Shown here in pieces: positions 15,731-24,204 of a DNA stretch of 40,125 nucleotides (the stretch's first letter is position 1; each line of letters starts with the position of its first letter). This DNA is from Saprospiraceae bacterium (GTDB taxonomy: Bacteria > Bacteroidota > Bacteroidia > Chitinophagales > Saprospiraceae), in assembly GCA_022841505.1 (NCBI GenBank), contig JALHRK010000016.1, forward strand, positions 1 to 40,125. Direction: 5' to 3'. The position numbers and the translations under genes were made by a program. The notes under the pieces are model-generated. The model had not been told where the DNA came from and searched no databases. It saw only the letters and a list, made by a program, of their open reading frames with translations.

Positions 15731-15878
15731 GAGGTGCGTTCTGCCTTCAGTTGGCCTAAGATTGTACAGATGCCAACTTTTGCTGAATATCTTCAATTGC
15801 CAAAAACTTAATTTGCAAAAGCATCCGATTTTTTGTAAAATTGTTCTTCCAATCTTCTTACCCACAAAATCCTCCATC

Positions 15879-18800
15879 ATGAAAACCCTTTTACGCGTTA
15901 TCTCCACGTCTTGCTTAAATTCAATTCTCCTCGTAAATCTCTTTTTCATTGTTTTAGCTTCGATGATTGTGTTGCCCGTTTCTGCCCAAATCGCCTGCGC
16001 TGGATTAAATTGCAGTGGAGGCAACCAGGCAACATTTCAGGGTGTACAAATTGGTTCCTGCACAGGAAAATTTTGTGTTTGTGCTACCGGTGGCCTACAT
16101 CTTTGGGATTTTGGAGACGGTGGGAATAATAGCTCCGATCCCTGTATAAGAAGACAAATCACAAATGACCCGAATTTTGCGGTTACTTTTGCGGGATTCG
16201 CCCAAAATCCATTGGTTATTCAGGGCGGTATGTCAGAAAATCCAACGCATATTTTTTCAACAACCGGCACATTCACTGTCAACCATTGGTTTGTTCAAAG
16301 TGGTGGTGTTCAGCATGCGACTTTCAACATAACAATCAATGGCAATGTTATATTCCCCGCAGATTTTACTTACTTGCTTAAAGAATTAACCTGTGAAAAG
16401 GCCGTTTACGACTTCTCCAGTGATTCGGATTTGAGTGGTGTTGATTGCATTACCCATTCCTGGACTTTTGAAAACGGTACGCCGGCCACCTCCAACCTCC
16501 CCAATCCTGGCGGCATCTCTTTTATGCAGGAAGGGTGTTTTGATGTCACGCACACGGTGACAGGTACTTGCGGAAGCAGCACAGATATCATCGAAATATG
16601 CGTTAATTTGCCAGGAGAACCCGTATCGGCTAATTTTTCAATTATAGGCTCATTCTGTGGTACTTTGCCAAGACTGCTTAGTTTTCAGAGCGCTTCCAAC
16701 CCTACAGGAACAACTCATTTCTGGGATTTCGGCAATGGCCAAACAAGTACAGTGGCGAATCCTCCCAATATCCCGTTCACTCAAAACGGTTCTTACACCA
16801 TTGTCCATAGCGTAGAAGATGCTTCGGGTTGTTATAAAGATGAAGTCATACAAACCATACAAATTTATCATCTGCCACCTCCAATAGCAAACTTTACTTT
16901 TACAGGTCAGGCAGTATGCGACAATGGCCTGATCGTTTTCACTGATGCCTCGCAATACGCCGAAACCTGGTTATGGGATTTTGGCGACGGAACATCAAGT
17001 AACCTTCAGAATCCGACGCATGCTTATGCAACAGCTGGGACTTACACGGTGATATTAACCGTTGGCAATGGCTGTGGGAGTGATGTGGAAACGCAGTTTG
17101 TAGTTGCCAATTCAACTGTATTCGATTATACAGTTCCTTTTTCCATGACTTTACAGCAGGCTATCATTGGGCAATACCTGCCTAACCAAACCACGATTCA
17201 GCAAAAAAATATTTTCATAAATGGCCAGCTTACGATTACCAATACCACTCCTTTTTGGGAATTGGCCACCTGTAATGTTACAATGGCGCCTGGGGCGGGT
17301 ATAACTGTCGGCTCCGGGAGTACATTTAAAATTGAACGTTCCAATTTTGCCAGTTGCGACACCCTGTGGCGCGGCATTCAGATGGAATCTGTTAGCGCAA
17401 GCAGTACACTGGAAATGATTTCTGTTTATATCAGCGATGCCGAATACGCAGTATGGCCTGATCTCAGAAGCATCGTAAATATCAGCACTTCGCATTTCGA
17501 CAAGAATTTCATCGGACTATTTTACAATGCGTTCAACGGGTTTGTATTAGGTCCTTTTCATTCAAATAAGTTTACCGCTTCCGCAAATTTGCTACCTCCA
17601 TACAGCGGCCAAATGACGCAACCCGGCTCGAAGCCTTTTGCAGGAATAGATACCCGAAATCAGCTGCTGCTAAATATTGGAGTAATTGGCGGTTTCAGAA
17701 CAAACCTGTTCCAAAACCAATCTAACGGTATTTTAACCGACGGCGCTAATCTGACGGTCGTCAATACCCGCTTTGAAAACATCCTGGAAACAAATGAATA
17801 CGCTGCCACGACCGGTTTTGGCATTTCCTGCCGGGCAGGCAATAACCGCCAGTTGGATCAGGATGGCGTGTTAAGCAACAACATGGCTGGTTTACCTACC
17901 TTCAAAAATTGTACGCAGGCAATTTTAGTACAGAAAATGCGTACCAACGTTTTTAACAACGTGATGGAAGACGTGGTACATGGCATTCGGGTAGAAGGCG
18001 TTTCGGGGCAGGATATTGCACTGGAATTGAACGACATCAATTGCAGGGAAACGGGCATTGAACTGATTGAAAACGACGCAGCAAGCAGGGTATGGGTTTC
18101 ACAGAACACCATTGAAGTGGGCGAATCGGTAAGCGGTGCAATTTTTGGCGCTGGCATTTTTGTGTCGGAAAACGGAGTTGCTCAGGCTGACGCGCAAATT
18201 TTGAACAACACGATCGGATTGCATCATGTAAATGGTGGTATATCGGTCGTGAAAACGAACGGTTATACAGTAGATTTCAATATTGTTAATTTACATTCGC
18301 CTACCCTGAATCTGTTTGGTCTTAACGCCAACGGGGGCGATACAAACACTTTTTCCTGCAACGATGTCACGGGTAGCGGCAGTGGGATTGGCCTTTCTAC
18401 CCTGAGTTCAGCCAATACCACGTGGAGTTGCAATGACATCGAAAATACCTTCACCGGTGCTGCTTTTTATGGCGCCTGTATGGGTACGGGGCTGATTACT
18501 ACTGATTTTACGCCACCATTTAATACCGGGCTTTATTATACGCCATCTCTGATGATGGATCTGCAAATACATCATGGCAATCGGTGGAATACAGGGGCTT
18601 ATACACAAGGCGCAGCGAGATGGGATGGGGTAATGTTTCAACAATTATTTCCTGCTCGATATGAAGTCCATACCCAAATCGCTCCTTTTTATCCTCTTTC
18701 TTTTAATCTTCCAATAGGGATTAATGCAAGTGATTGGTTTATTCCTTCAAATGGTTCCCCTGAGACCTGCTCAGAAGAAACGGACTGCATTCCTTCTGGA

Positions 18801-19802
18801 TTCACTGGCGGCGATGGCGAAACCCGTAAAAAAGTAGCTTCCGGCGAATATACCAATCCACTTTATGATGGCGCAGTGACGTGGCAGTCCCAACGACAGG
18901 TATTTGCCATATTGGATGCCAATTCTGCTTTACAAAACGACTACCCGGAGGTCGGGCAATTCTATCAAGACAACCAACAAAGTGTTATTGGTAAATTGCA
19001 CGGGATGGAAAAAAGCATCGGGCAATTGTATCACTTGTTGCCGGAGACACGGACGGCCATGCGCCTGCTAAGCGAGGACATTAGCAAAAGGATGGCAGAT
19101 TTGCTGGAAATAGACATTAATCTGTCTGGCGCAGAAGGAATTGCATATCAGGAATTAATGTTGCAACGTGAAGCCAAATTAGAGGAAGCAACCGCGCTTG
19201 GACAGGAACTTGACAACCTTGCAGCGCAAGTATTGGCAGCACAAACAATACAAGCAAATGCCTTGATCGTCGAAAATGCCAACATCACAACAAATGCCGT
19301 ATATCAGGCGAATGAAAAAACGGTCAACGATATTTATCTTTCAACATTAGCAAAAGGCGATTTGACTTTTACGCCGACTCAAACAGCAGTTTTAAAGGCA
19401 ATTGCCGAACAATGCCCTTTGTCAGGCGGAATTGGGGTGTATAAAGCCCGCAGTTTGTATGCACTGACCGAACGTACCTACTACGATGATGAGCAACTTT
19501 GCGCCGTGGGTATGCAGCTACAGCAACCTATCAGTCAACCATCACCTGCTAAACCTGACAATGTCTTTAAAGTTTATCCCAACCCGAATAAAGGCGCCTT
19601 TACCCTGGAATATACTGTTGGTACGGTGGCTCAAGTGGTGCTCCATGACCTGACAGGTCACCTGATTTATGAAAAAGTACTTGCGCAGGATGACAGTCGT
19701 CAGGAATTTTCACCCGGCCAATTTCAACCCGGCATTTATTTTCTGAAAATCATGGCCGAAGGACGGATTGTGCATGCTGAAAAAATTATCATTATTCGCT
19801 AA
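15879..19802 (+). CDS. T9SS cargo protein with PKD domains and beta-helix region
   Basis: A 1307-aa secreted protein. A signal peptide ends near VLPVSAQ. PKD-type domains centre on HLWDFGDGG (residue 74), HFWDFGNGQ (280) and WLWDFGDGT (364). Then comes a long region with right-handed beta-helix character (repeats such as LNDINCRETGIELIEN and ILNNTIGLHHVNGGISVV). A helical, coiled-coil-like segment (about 1040-1190) follows, and a type A T9SS sorting domain starts at VFKVYPNPNKG (1229) and ends KIIIIR. It is predicted to cross the outer membrane by T9SS and remain on the surface or be released. ATG at 15879 is used because the signal peptide starts there. The coding region is more AT-rich than its neighbours. 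Confidence 0.88.
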   Translation: MKTLLRVISTSCLNSILLVNLFFIVLASMIVLPVSAQIACAGLNCSGGNQATFQGVQIGSCTGKFCVCATGGLHLWDFGDGGNNSSDPCIRRQITNDPNFAVTFAGFAQNPLVIQGGMSENPTHIFSTTGTFTVNHWFVQSGGVQHATFNITINGNVIFPADFTYLLKELTCEKAVYDFSSDSDLSGVDCITHSWTFENGTPATSNLPNPGGISFMQEGCFDVTHTVTGTCGSSTDIIEICVNLPGEPVSANFSIIGSFCGTLPRLLSFQSASNPTGTTHFWDFGNGQTSTVANPPNIPFTQNGSYTIVHSVEDASGCYKDEVIQTIQIYHLPPPIANFTFTGQAVCDNGLIVFTDASQYAETWLWDFGDGTSSNLQNPTHAYATAGTYTVILTVGNGCGSDVETQFVVANSTVFDYTVPFSMTLQQAIIGQYLPNQTTIQQKNIFINGQLTITNTTPFWELATCNVTMAPGAGITVGSGSTFKIERSNFASCDTLWRGIQMESVSASSTLEMISVYISDAEYAVWPDLRSIVNISTSHFDKNFIGLFYNAFNGFVLGPFHSNKFTASANLLPPYSGQMTQPGSKPFAGIDTRNQLLLNIGVIGGFRTNLFQNQSNGILTDGANLTVVNTRFENILETNEYAATTGFGISCRAGNNRQLDQDGVLSNNMAGLPTFKNCTQAILVQKMRTNVFNNVMEDVVHGIRVEGVSGQDIALELNDINCRETGIELIENDAASRVWVSQNTIEVGESVSGAIFGAGIFVSENGVAQADAQILNNTIGLHHVNGGISVVKTNGYTVDFNIVNLHSPTLNLFGLNANGGDTNTFSCNDVTGSGSGIGLSTLSSANTTWSCNDIENTFTGAAFYGACMGTGLITTDFTPPFNTGLYYTPSLMMDLQIHHGNRWNTGAYTQGAARWDGVMFQQLFPARYEVHTQIAPFYPLSFNLPIGINASDWFIPSNGSPETCSEETDCIPSGFTGGDGETRKKVASGEYTNPLYDGAVTWQSQRQVFAILDANSALQNDYPEVGQFYQDNQQSVIGKLHGMEKSIGQLYHLLPETRTAMRLLSEDISKRMADLLEIDINLSGAEGIAYQELMLQREAKLEEATALGQELDNLAAQVLAAQTIQANALIVENANITTNAVYQANEKTVNDIYLSTLAKGDLTFTPTQTAVLKAIAEQCPLSGGIGVYKARSLYALTERTYYDDEQLCAVGMQLQQPISQPSPAKPDNVFKVYPNPNKGAFTLEYTVGTVAQVVLHDLTGHLIYEKVLAQDDSRQEFSPGQFQPGIYFLKIMAEGRIVHAEKIIIIR

Positions 19803-19810
19803 TTCATTGG

Positions 19811-19844
19811 GGGTTTGGAGTAAACCTTACTCCAAACCCTTTTT
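19811..19844 (+). terminator. Rho-independent terminator
   Basis: GGGTTTGGAGTAA (19811-19823), loop ACC, then the exact complement TTACTCCAAACCC (19827-19839), followed by TTTTT. It lies 9 nt after the stop of the first T9SS cargo gene. This is the clearest intrinsic terminator in the window. Confidence 0.9.
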
Positions 19845-19858
19845 CAATATATCTAAAT

Positions 19859-21667
19859 ATGATGAAATGCATTTTGTGGTGTGGAATTTGCTTTTTCCTA
19901 CTTTCAACTTGTTGTCCTGCTCAAAGCGTCTTCCAGAAAGAAAAGCGGGATTATATTTGGCTTTTAGGTTATGATAACAACCTTACAAATCTGATTTTTG
20001 GAGGAAGCCGGTTAGATTTCAATTATGCCCCGCCTTTGGTTACTTATGACTATAGGGAGTTGAATTTTGATGCAGCCAATGCCTCTATGTGTGATGCTGA
20101 AGGGAGCTTGTTGTTTTATACCAATGGCATTGCCATTCATAATTATCTGGATGAGTTAATCGAAAACGGAGACAGTTTAAACCCTGACCCATATACTGCG
20201 CTTTGGGTGGATGGGGGATATTTGTTGCCGCAAGGGGTACTTATTTTACCTTCCCCAGGCTCTACGGCTAAGTATTACCTCATTTATAGTACAATTACTG
20301 CTGTAATTCCGGCAATTTCGGGTAATAATTACCTTCCTCTGAATTGTTATTTTGCAAGAGTTGAAATGTCGCAGTCAGATACGGCGGGCTATATATTGGA
20401 AAAGAACGCATTAATTCTTTCAGATACGTTTGATTTTGGAAAACTCACAGCTGTTCGCCACGCTAATGGTCGGGATTGGTGGATTGCTATTCAAGAATAT
20501 TATGCAAACCAGTATTATCTGATGCTGCTTACACCGGAGGGCATAAGTGTTGAATCCTCACAAACACTTGGCCCGTCAAGACCCACAGGGCTTGGTCAGG
20601 CTGTTTTTTCACCGGATGGCAAAAAGTATGTGCTTTTTTCAACGATCTCTGTTCAGGATGGTCAGTTCGTTGATGTTTATGATTACGAAAGATGTAGCGG
20701 CCAATTCGATAATCATATTTCGATTATTTACAATGACACTGCTTTTTCCGGGGGCGTCGCTATTTCGCCCAATTCCCGATTTTTGTACGTGTCCTCTAAT
20801 CGTTATGTTTATCAGTATGACCTGGAATCGGAAGATATTGAAGCCTCGCGGGAGGTTGTGGCTGTTTACGATGGATTTTTGGCACCCGATCCATTTCCTT
20901 TGTCGGTAAAATTCTTTCTTTGCCAATTGGCGCCTGACAACAAAATCTACATAAGTGCGACTAACGGCGTCCCTTACCTTCACGTCATCCACAACCCCAA
21001 TGCCAAAGGCGCTGCCTGCCAAATGGAACAACATGGGGTGCAATTACCTACGCTTAATAAATTCGGCATTCCCAACGCCCCCTACTACGGCCTCGGCCCC
21101 GAAGACGGCAGCCCCTGCGACACCCTCGGCATAGACCACCACCCGCAAGCCGATTTTCGGTATATCACCGAAAGTGCGGAGGTCAATTTTTACGATTACT
21201 CCCGTTTCTTTCCCACCGAGTGGTTCTGGACTTTCGGCGATGGCAACACCAGCACGGAGCGCGATCCGGTGCATATTTATGCCGAAAGCGGAGTGTACGA
21301 AGTGTGCCTGATTGTGAGTAACGCTAATGCCAGCGATACGCTTTGCCAGGAGGTGGAAGTGATCGTGACCGGCATAGAGGAAGCGGTGGTGGAAAAAGCA
21401 TTGCTGAAGGTGTTTCCGAACCCGGCAAGGGATTATGTCGTGTTGCAGATTCCGGATGACGAAGCGATCCTTCGACCTGGAGTTGCAGAGCCGCTGACCT
21501 GGACCCTGTACGACGCCTTAGGCCGCGAAGTACGCTGGGTATTGCTGCAACACCCGGAAGCGCAAACGGTGGCGAGTTTGGAAAATGTGGCGGCGGGGAT
21601 GTGTTTTTGGCATTTAACGGCAGGCGGGATGACGGTGCAGACCGGGAAGCTGAGTGTGGTGAGATAA
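19859..21667 (+). CDS. T9SS cargo protein with propeller-like and PKD domains
   Basis: A 602-aa protein. The signal peptide is MMKCILWCGICFFLLSTCCPAQ. The body has propeller-like repeats (AVFSPDGKKYVLFST, VAISPNSRFLYVSSN, LAPDNKIYISATNG). One PKD domain follows around WFWTFGDGN (residue 455), then a T9SS sorting domain from LLKVFPNPARDYV (515) to the C-terminus. It is predicted to be secreted and surface-attached; the ligand is unknown. Base composition changes sharply inside the gene near 20930-21000: the propeller part is AT-rich, while the last propeller repeat, PKD and sorting domain are GC-rich, suggesting a mosaic origin. ATG at 19862 is an equal alternative start. Confidence 0.87.
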   Translation: MMKCILWCGICFFLLSTCCPAQSVFQKEKRDYIWLLGYDNNLTNLIFGGSRLDFNYAPPLVTYDYRELNFDAANASMCDAEGSLLFYTNGIAIHNYLDELIENGDSLNPDPYTALWVDGGYLLPQGVLILPSPGSTAKYYLIYSTITAVIPAISGNNYLPLNCYFARVEMSQSDTAGYILEKNALILSDTFDFGKLTAVRHANGRDWWIAIQEYYANQYYLMLLTPEGISVESSQTLGPSRPTGLGQAVFSPDGKKYVLFSTISVQDGQFVDVYDYERCSGQFDNHISIIYNDTAFSGGVAISPNSRFLYVSSNRYVYQYDLESEDIEASREVVAVYDGFLAPDPFPLSVKFFLCQLAPDNKIYISATNGVPYLHVIHNPNAKGAACQMEQHGVQLPTLNKFGIPNAPYYGLGPEDGSPCDTLGIDHHPQADFRYITESAEVNFYDYSRFFPTEWFWTFGDGNTSTERDPVHIYAESGVYEVCLIVSNANASDTLCQEVEVIVTGIEEAVVEKALLKVFPNPARDYVVLQIPDDEAILRPGVAEPLTWTLYDALGREVRWVLLQHPEAQTVASLENVAAGMCFWHLTAGGMTVQTGKLSVVR

Positions 21668-21778
21668 ACCGCTGGCGCGACGGCTCCGTCCGAGCCAGCC
21701 AGAGGCTAGCAAATAGGACACGCGAGGCGGAGCTTCGACTTCGCTCAGTTACCGCCATCGCGCGAGCGGTATGGGTTT
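21666..21778. repeat. Imperfect long inverted repeat between convergent genes
   Basis: AAACCGCTGGCGCGACGG (21666-21683) is imperfectly complementary to the segment 21755-21778. Inside are further dyads, for example GCTGGC (21671) with GCCAGC (21694), and GGCGG with CCGCC around GCTTCGACTTCGCTCAG. It fills the gap between the convergent T9SS cargo and CoA-transferase genes and reaches both stop codons. It shows no clear word period. Confidence 0.7.
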
Positions 21779-22862
21779 ATGGGGTGGTTTTTATCGTAAA
21801 CGCCACCGTTTTAACCCGTTTGCTTACGCTCCCGTCGGCTAAAGTTTCCTCCAGTACCATGCTTTGCGCAAAAGGCAGCTCAAACACCTCTTCCATATTC
21901 CGCACACTGCCGGCGGGTACGCCATTTTTGTTCAAGGTGCTGATCAATGCTTCGCGTTCAAATTGAAGAAAAGCCGGTTTGAGCGCCTCTACCAACGCTT
22001 CCCGATTTTTGACCCGACCCGGATTCGTGCTAAAGCGTTCATCTTCTGGTAAATGGCCAAGATCTAAGCATTTACACAAATTTCGGAACTGATGATCGGC
22101 GCCGATCGCCAGCACCAGTGCTTTGCCGTCGGCAGTGTGAAAAATATCGCCATACGGTGCGATGTTGGGATGCGCCGACCCCATGCGTTGCGGAATATGG
22201 CCCGCCATGAGCCAGTTGGTGGCCTGGTTGGCCAAAGAAGCCAGCGCTGAGGCCATCAGGGAGGTTTGTACAAAACTGCCTTCCCCGGATCGTTCCCGTT
22301 GGAGCAATGCAATGAGGATTCCTTCTTTCAACTGGTGCGCCGCCAATAAATCAATGAGGGCCACGGGCATGCGCGAAGGCGGGCGGTTGGCTTCGCCGGT
22401 CATGTACAAAAAACCGGCTTCCGCTTGCAGGACGATGTCGAAGGCCGGGATGGTGTCGTCGTGTTCAAAAGCCAATAACTGTGCGTAAATCAGGCGGGGA
22501 TTGGCCAGACGAAGGGTCTCAAAATCCAGCCCGGTTTTTTGAGCAAACGAAGGTTTGAAGTTGCTAATGAGGATATCCGCCTCCAGAATCAGGTTTTGCG
22601 CCGTTTGGCGGTCTTCGGGGGCTTCAAGGTCGAGCAACAGGCTCTCTTTTCCCCAATTGACGCTGCAATAGTAGGCAGAAACCGGCCCTTCGGCGCTTTC
22701 GGTGGGCAGTCGCCAGGTACGCGTCACATCGCCGCCGGTTTTTTTATTTTCAATTTTTATGACCTGGGCGCCAAGCTCTGCAAAAAACATGCCTACTGCC
22801 GGTCCGGCCAATACGCTGGCCAATTCTACAACTTTCAAATCTTTGAATATCAAAGCGCTCAT
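21777..22862 (-). CDS. Class III (CaiB/BaiF) CoA-transferase
   Basis: A 361-aa enzyme of the family III CoA-transferases, which move CoA between carboxylic acids. The N-terminal block is LKVVELASVLAGPAVGMFFAELGAQVIKIE, followed by DILISNFKPSF. The predicted catalytic Asp is D171 in ALIDLLAAHQLKEGILIALLQR, close to the family's Asp169. SGEGSFVQTSLM and NPGRVKNREAL follow. Substrates are unknown. Length is slightly shorter than the usual 380-430 aa but no block is missing. It stands alone with no acyl-CoA genes nearby. Confidence 0.92.
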   Translation of the reverse strand: MSALIFKDLKVVELASVLAGPAVGMFFAELGAQVIKIENKKTGGDVTRTWRLPTESAEGPVSAYYCSVNWGKESLLLDLEAPEDRQTAQNLILEADILISNFKPSFAQKTGLDFETLRLANPRLIYAQLLAFEHDDTIPAFDIVLQAEAGFLYMTGEANRPPSRMPVALIDLLAAHQLKEGILIALLQRERSGEGSFVQTSLMASALASLANQATNWLMAGHIPQRMGSAHPNIAPYGDIFHTADGKALVLAIGADHQFRNLCKCLDLGHLPEDERFSTNPGRVKNREALVEALKPAFLQFEREALISTLNKNGVPAGSVRNMEEVFELPFAQSMVLEETLADGSVSKRVKTVAFTIKTTP

Positions 22863-22917
22863 TTTTTTCGTTCCACTTTTAATGCGAAGGTAGAAGGTAT
22901 CTGCGAATATGCAATAA

Positions 22918-23055
22918 CCCGCTTATGATGGAGCAGAGATCAAAAAATATCGGGAAAGTGGCTATGTACATTTCGTAAAAGCATTACTTTTATCAGACGA
23001 TACCCAACCGGTTTCCAAAATCGGCGTGTTTTTTATGATTGAAACAGAAGTGTAA
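22918..23055 (+). other. Possible gene remnant without a start codon
   Basis: A 45-codon open frame reads PAYDGAEIKKYRESGYVHF and ends FFMIETEV-stop, with protein-like composition. A stop (TAA, 22915-22917) sits directly upstream and the only ATG is seven codons before the end. It may be the tail of a decayed gene or chance. I do not recognise a family. It occupies most of the gap before the iron-binding lipoprotein gene. Confidence 0.22.
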
Positions 23056-23059
23056 GAAT

Positions 23060-24142
23060 ATGTTTGTGACTTTACAACCTGAAAAATTCCGCTGGCCAAT
23101 CCTCGCGCTTTTTTTCTTTGTCCTGATTGGCTGCACACCGCGATCCAAGGAAGAAACCAATGCCGTGGATCCACCAGTATCCCCGGAACGTACGCTGACG
23201 GTTTACACCTTTAGAAATTATCCCAATGATCAGCACCTTTTCCGGCTCTTCGAACAGCGCAGCGGATTCAAAGTCAATGCCATCACAGGAACCGGTGAAG
23301 AATTGTCCCAAAAGCTGCTGACGGAAGGCAACTCCTGCCCGGCAAGTTTGGTCATTTTACCCGAATTGTCTTTGATTTTGCAACTTAAGCAAAAAGGCGC
23401 CCTGCAACAGGGGAAATTTGGCAAACTCAACCTGACCATTCCCTCCCGGTATTCCGATCCGGAAGAATTCTGGATCGGAATGTCGAAATGGACGCCGGCA
23501 TTTGCCTATTCGATTGCTAAAGTGAACCAGCAATTGATCGGACGCTATGCAGACCTGGCCAATCCAAAGTGGAAAGACAAGGTGCTGACCACAAAAGGCG
23601 CCAATTTGATGAATCAAACGCTGGTTGCTTCGATGCTGGCGGCAGAAGGGCCGGAGGCAACAAAGAACTGGCTGGCCGGGCTGGTCGCTAACCTGGCAGA
23701 ACCTCCATTGGATAACGACGCTGCCGTCATTCAGGCCATCGCACAAGGCAAAGGCGATATTGGCTTAATCAACGCTTCCAATTTCATTCAATACCAGCGT
23801 TCCGGCAGTGCGGAAGCTTTCAAACAAACAGAAGGCATCGGACTTTTGTACCCGGTTAGTTCAAGCGGCAGCAGCACTTATTTCAACCTGACCGTAGCGG
23901 GGATTCCAGCCCACGCGCCCAAACCGGATATTGCGCTTAAGTTTCTGGAATTTATGATTGACCAGGAGGTGCAAAAACTGTTTGCAGAAACGTTATACGA
24001 ATTCCCGTTGAATCCTTACAGCGTTCCCCACGATTTTTTAATCGAGCTTGGAGGGTTTAAGGAAAAAGAAGTAAAATTCGACCTTATTGGTCAAAATTTG
24101 GGGCAGGCAAAAGAACTGCTGCAAGCGTCATCCTGGGAATAA
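23060..24142 (+). CDS. Periplasmic iron(III)-type substrate-binding lipoprotein
   Basis: A 360-aa solute-binding protein of the FbpA/FutA/AfuA type. A lipobox (VLIGC, Cys25) follows a hydrophobic stretch, so it is membrane-anchored. Family blocks are LTVYTFRNYPNDQHLFRLFEQRSGFKV, RYADLANPKWKDKVLTTKG and GKGDIGLINASNF, with a C-terminal SSGSSTYFNLTVAG and LKFLEFMIDQEVQKLFAETLYEFPLNP. Tyr residues in the C-terminal lobe could bind Fe(III). No permease or ATPase gene is adjacent, so the transporter partner must lie elsewhere. ATG at 23060 is preferred over TTG at 23039. TATGTTTG overlapping the ATG fits the -7 consensus but lies too close to act as its promoter. Confidence 0.87.
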   Translation: MFVTLQPEKFRWPILALFFFVLIGCTPRSKEETNAVDPPVSPERTLTVYTFRNYPNDQHLFRLFEQRSGFKVNAITGTGEELSQKLLTEGNSCPASLVILPELSLILQLKQKGALQQGKFGKLNLTIPSRYSDPEEFWIGMSKWTPAFAYSIAKVNQQLIGRYADLANPKWKDKVLTTKGANLMNQTLVASMLAAEGPEATKNWLAGLVANLAEPPLDNDAAVIQAIAQGKGDIGLINASNFIQYQRSGSAEAFKQTEGIGLLYPVSSSGSSTYFNLTVAGIPAHAPKPDIALKFLEFMIDQEVQKLFAETLYEFPLNPYSVPHDFLIELGGFKEKEVKFDLIGQNLGQAKELLQASSWE

Positions 24143-24204
24143 GGCTTGTCGCTTTTTCGGCGGTTCATATTTTGGTATGCTCATCAACTCAATCGTTTCA
24201 TCGC

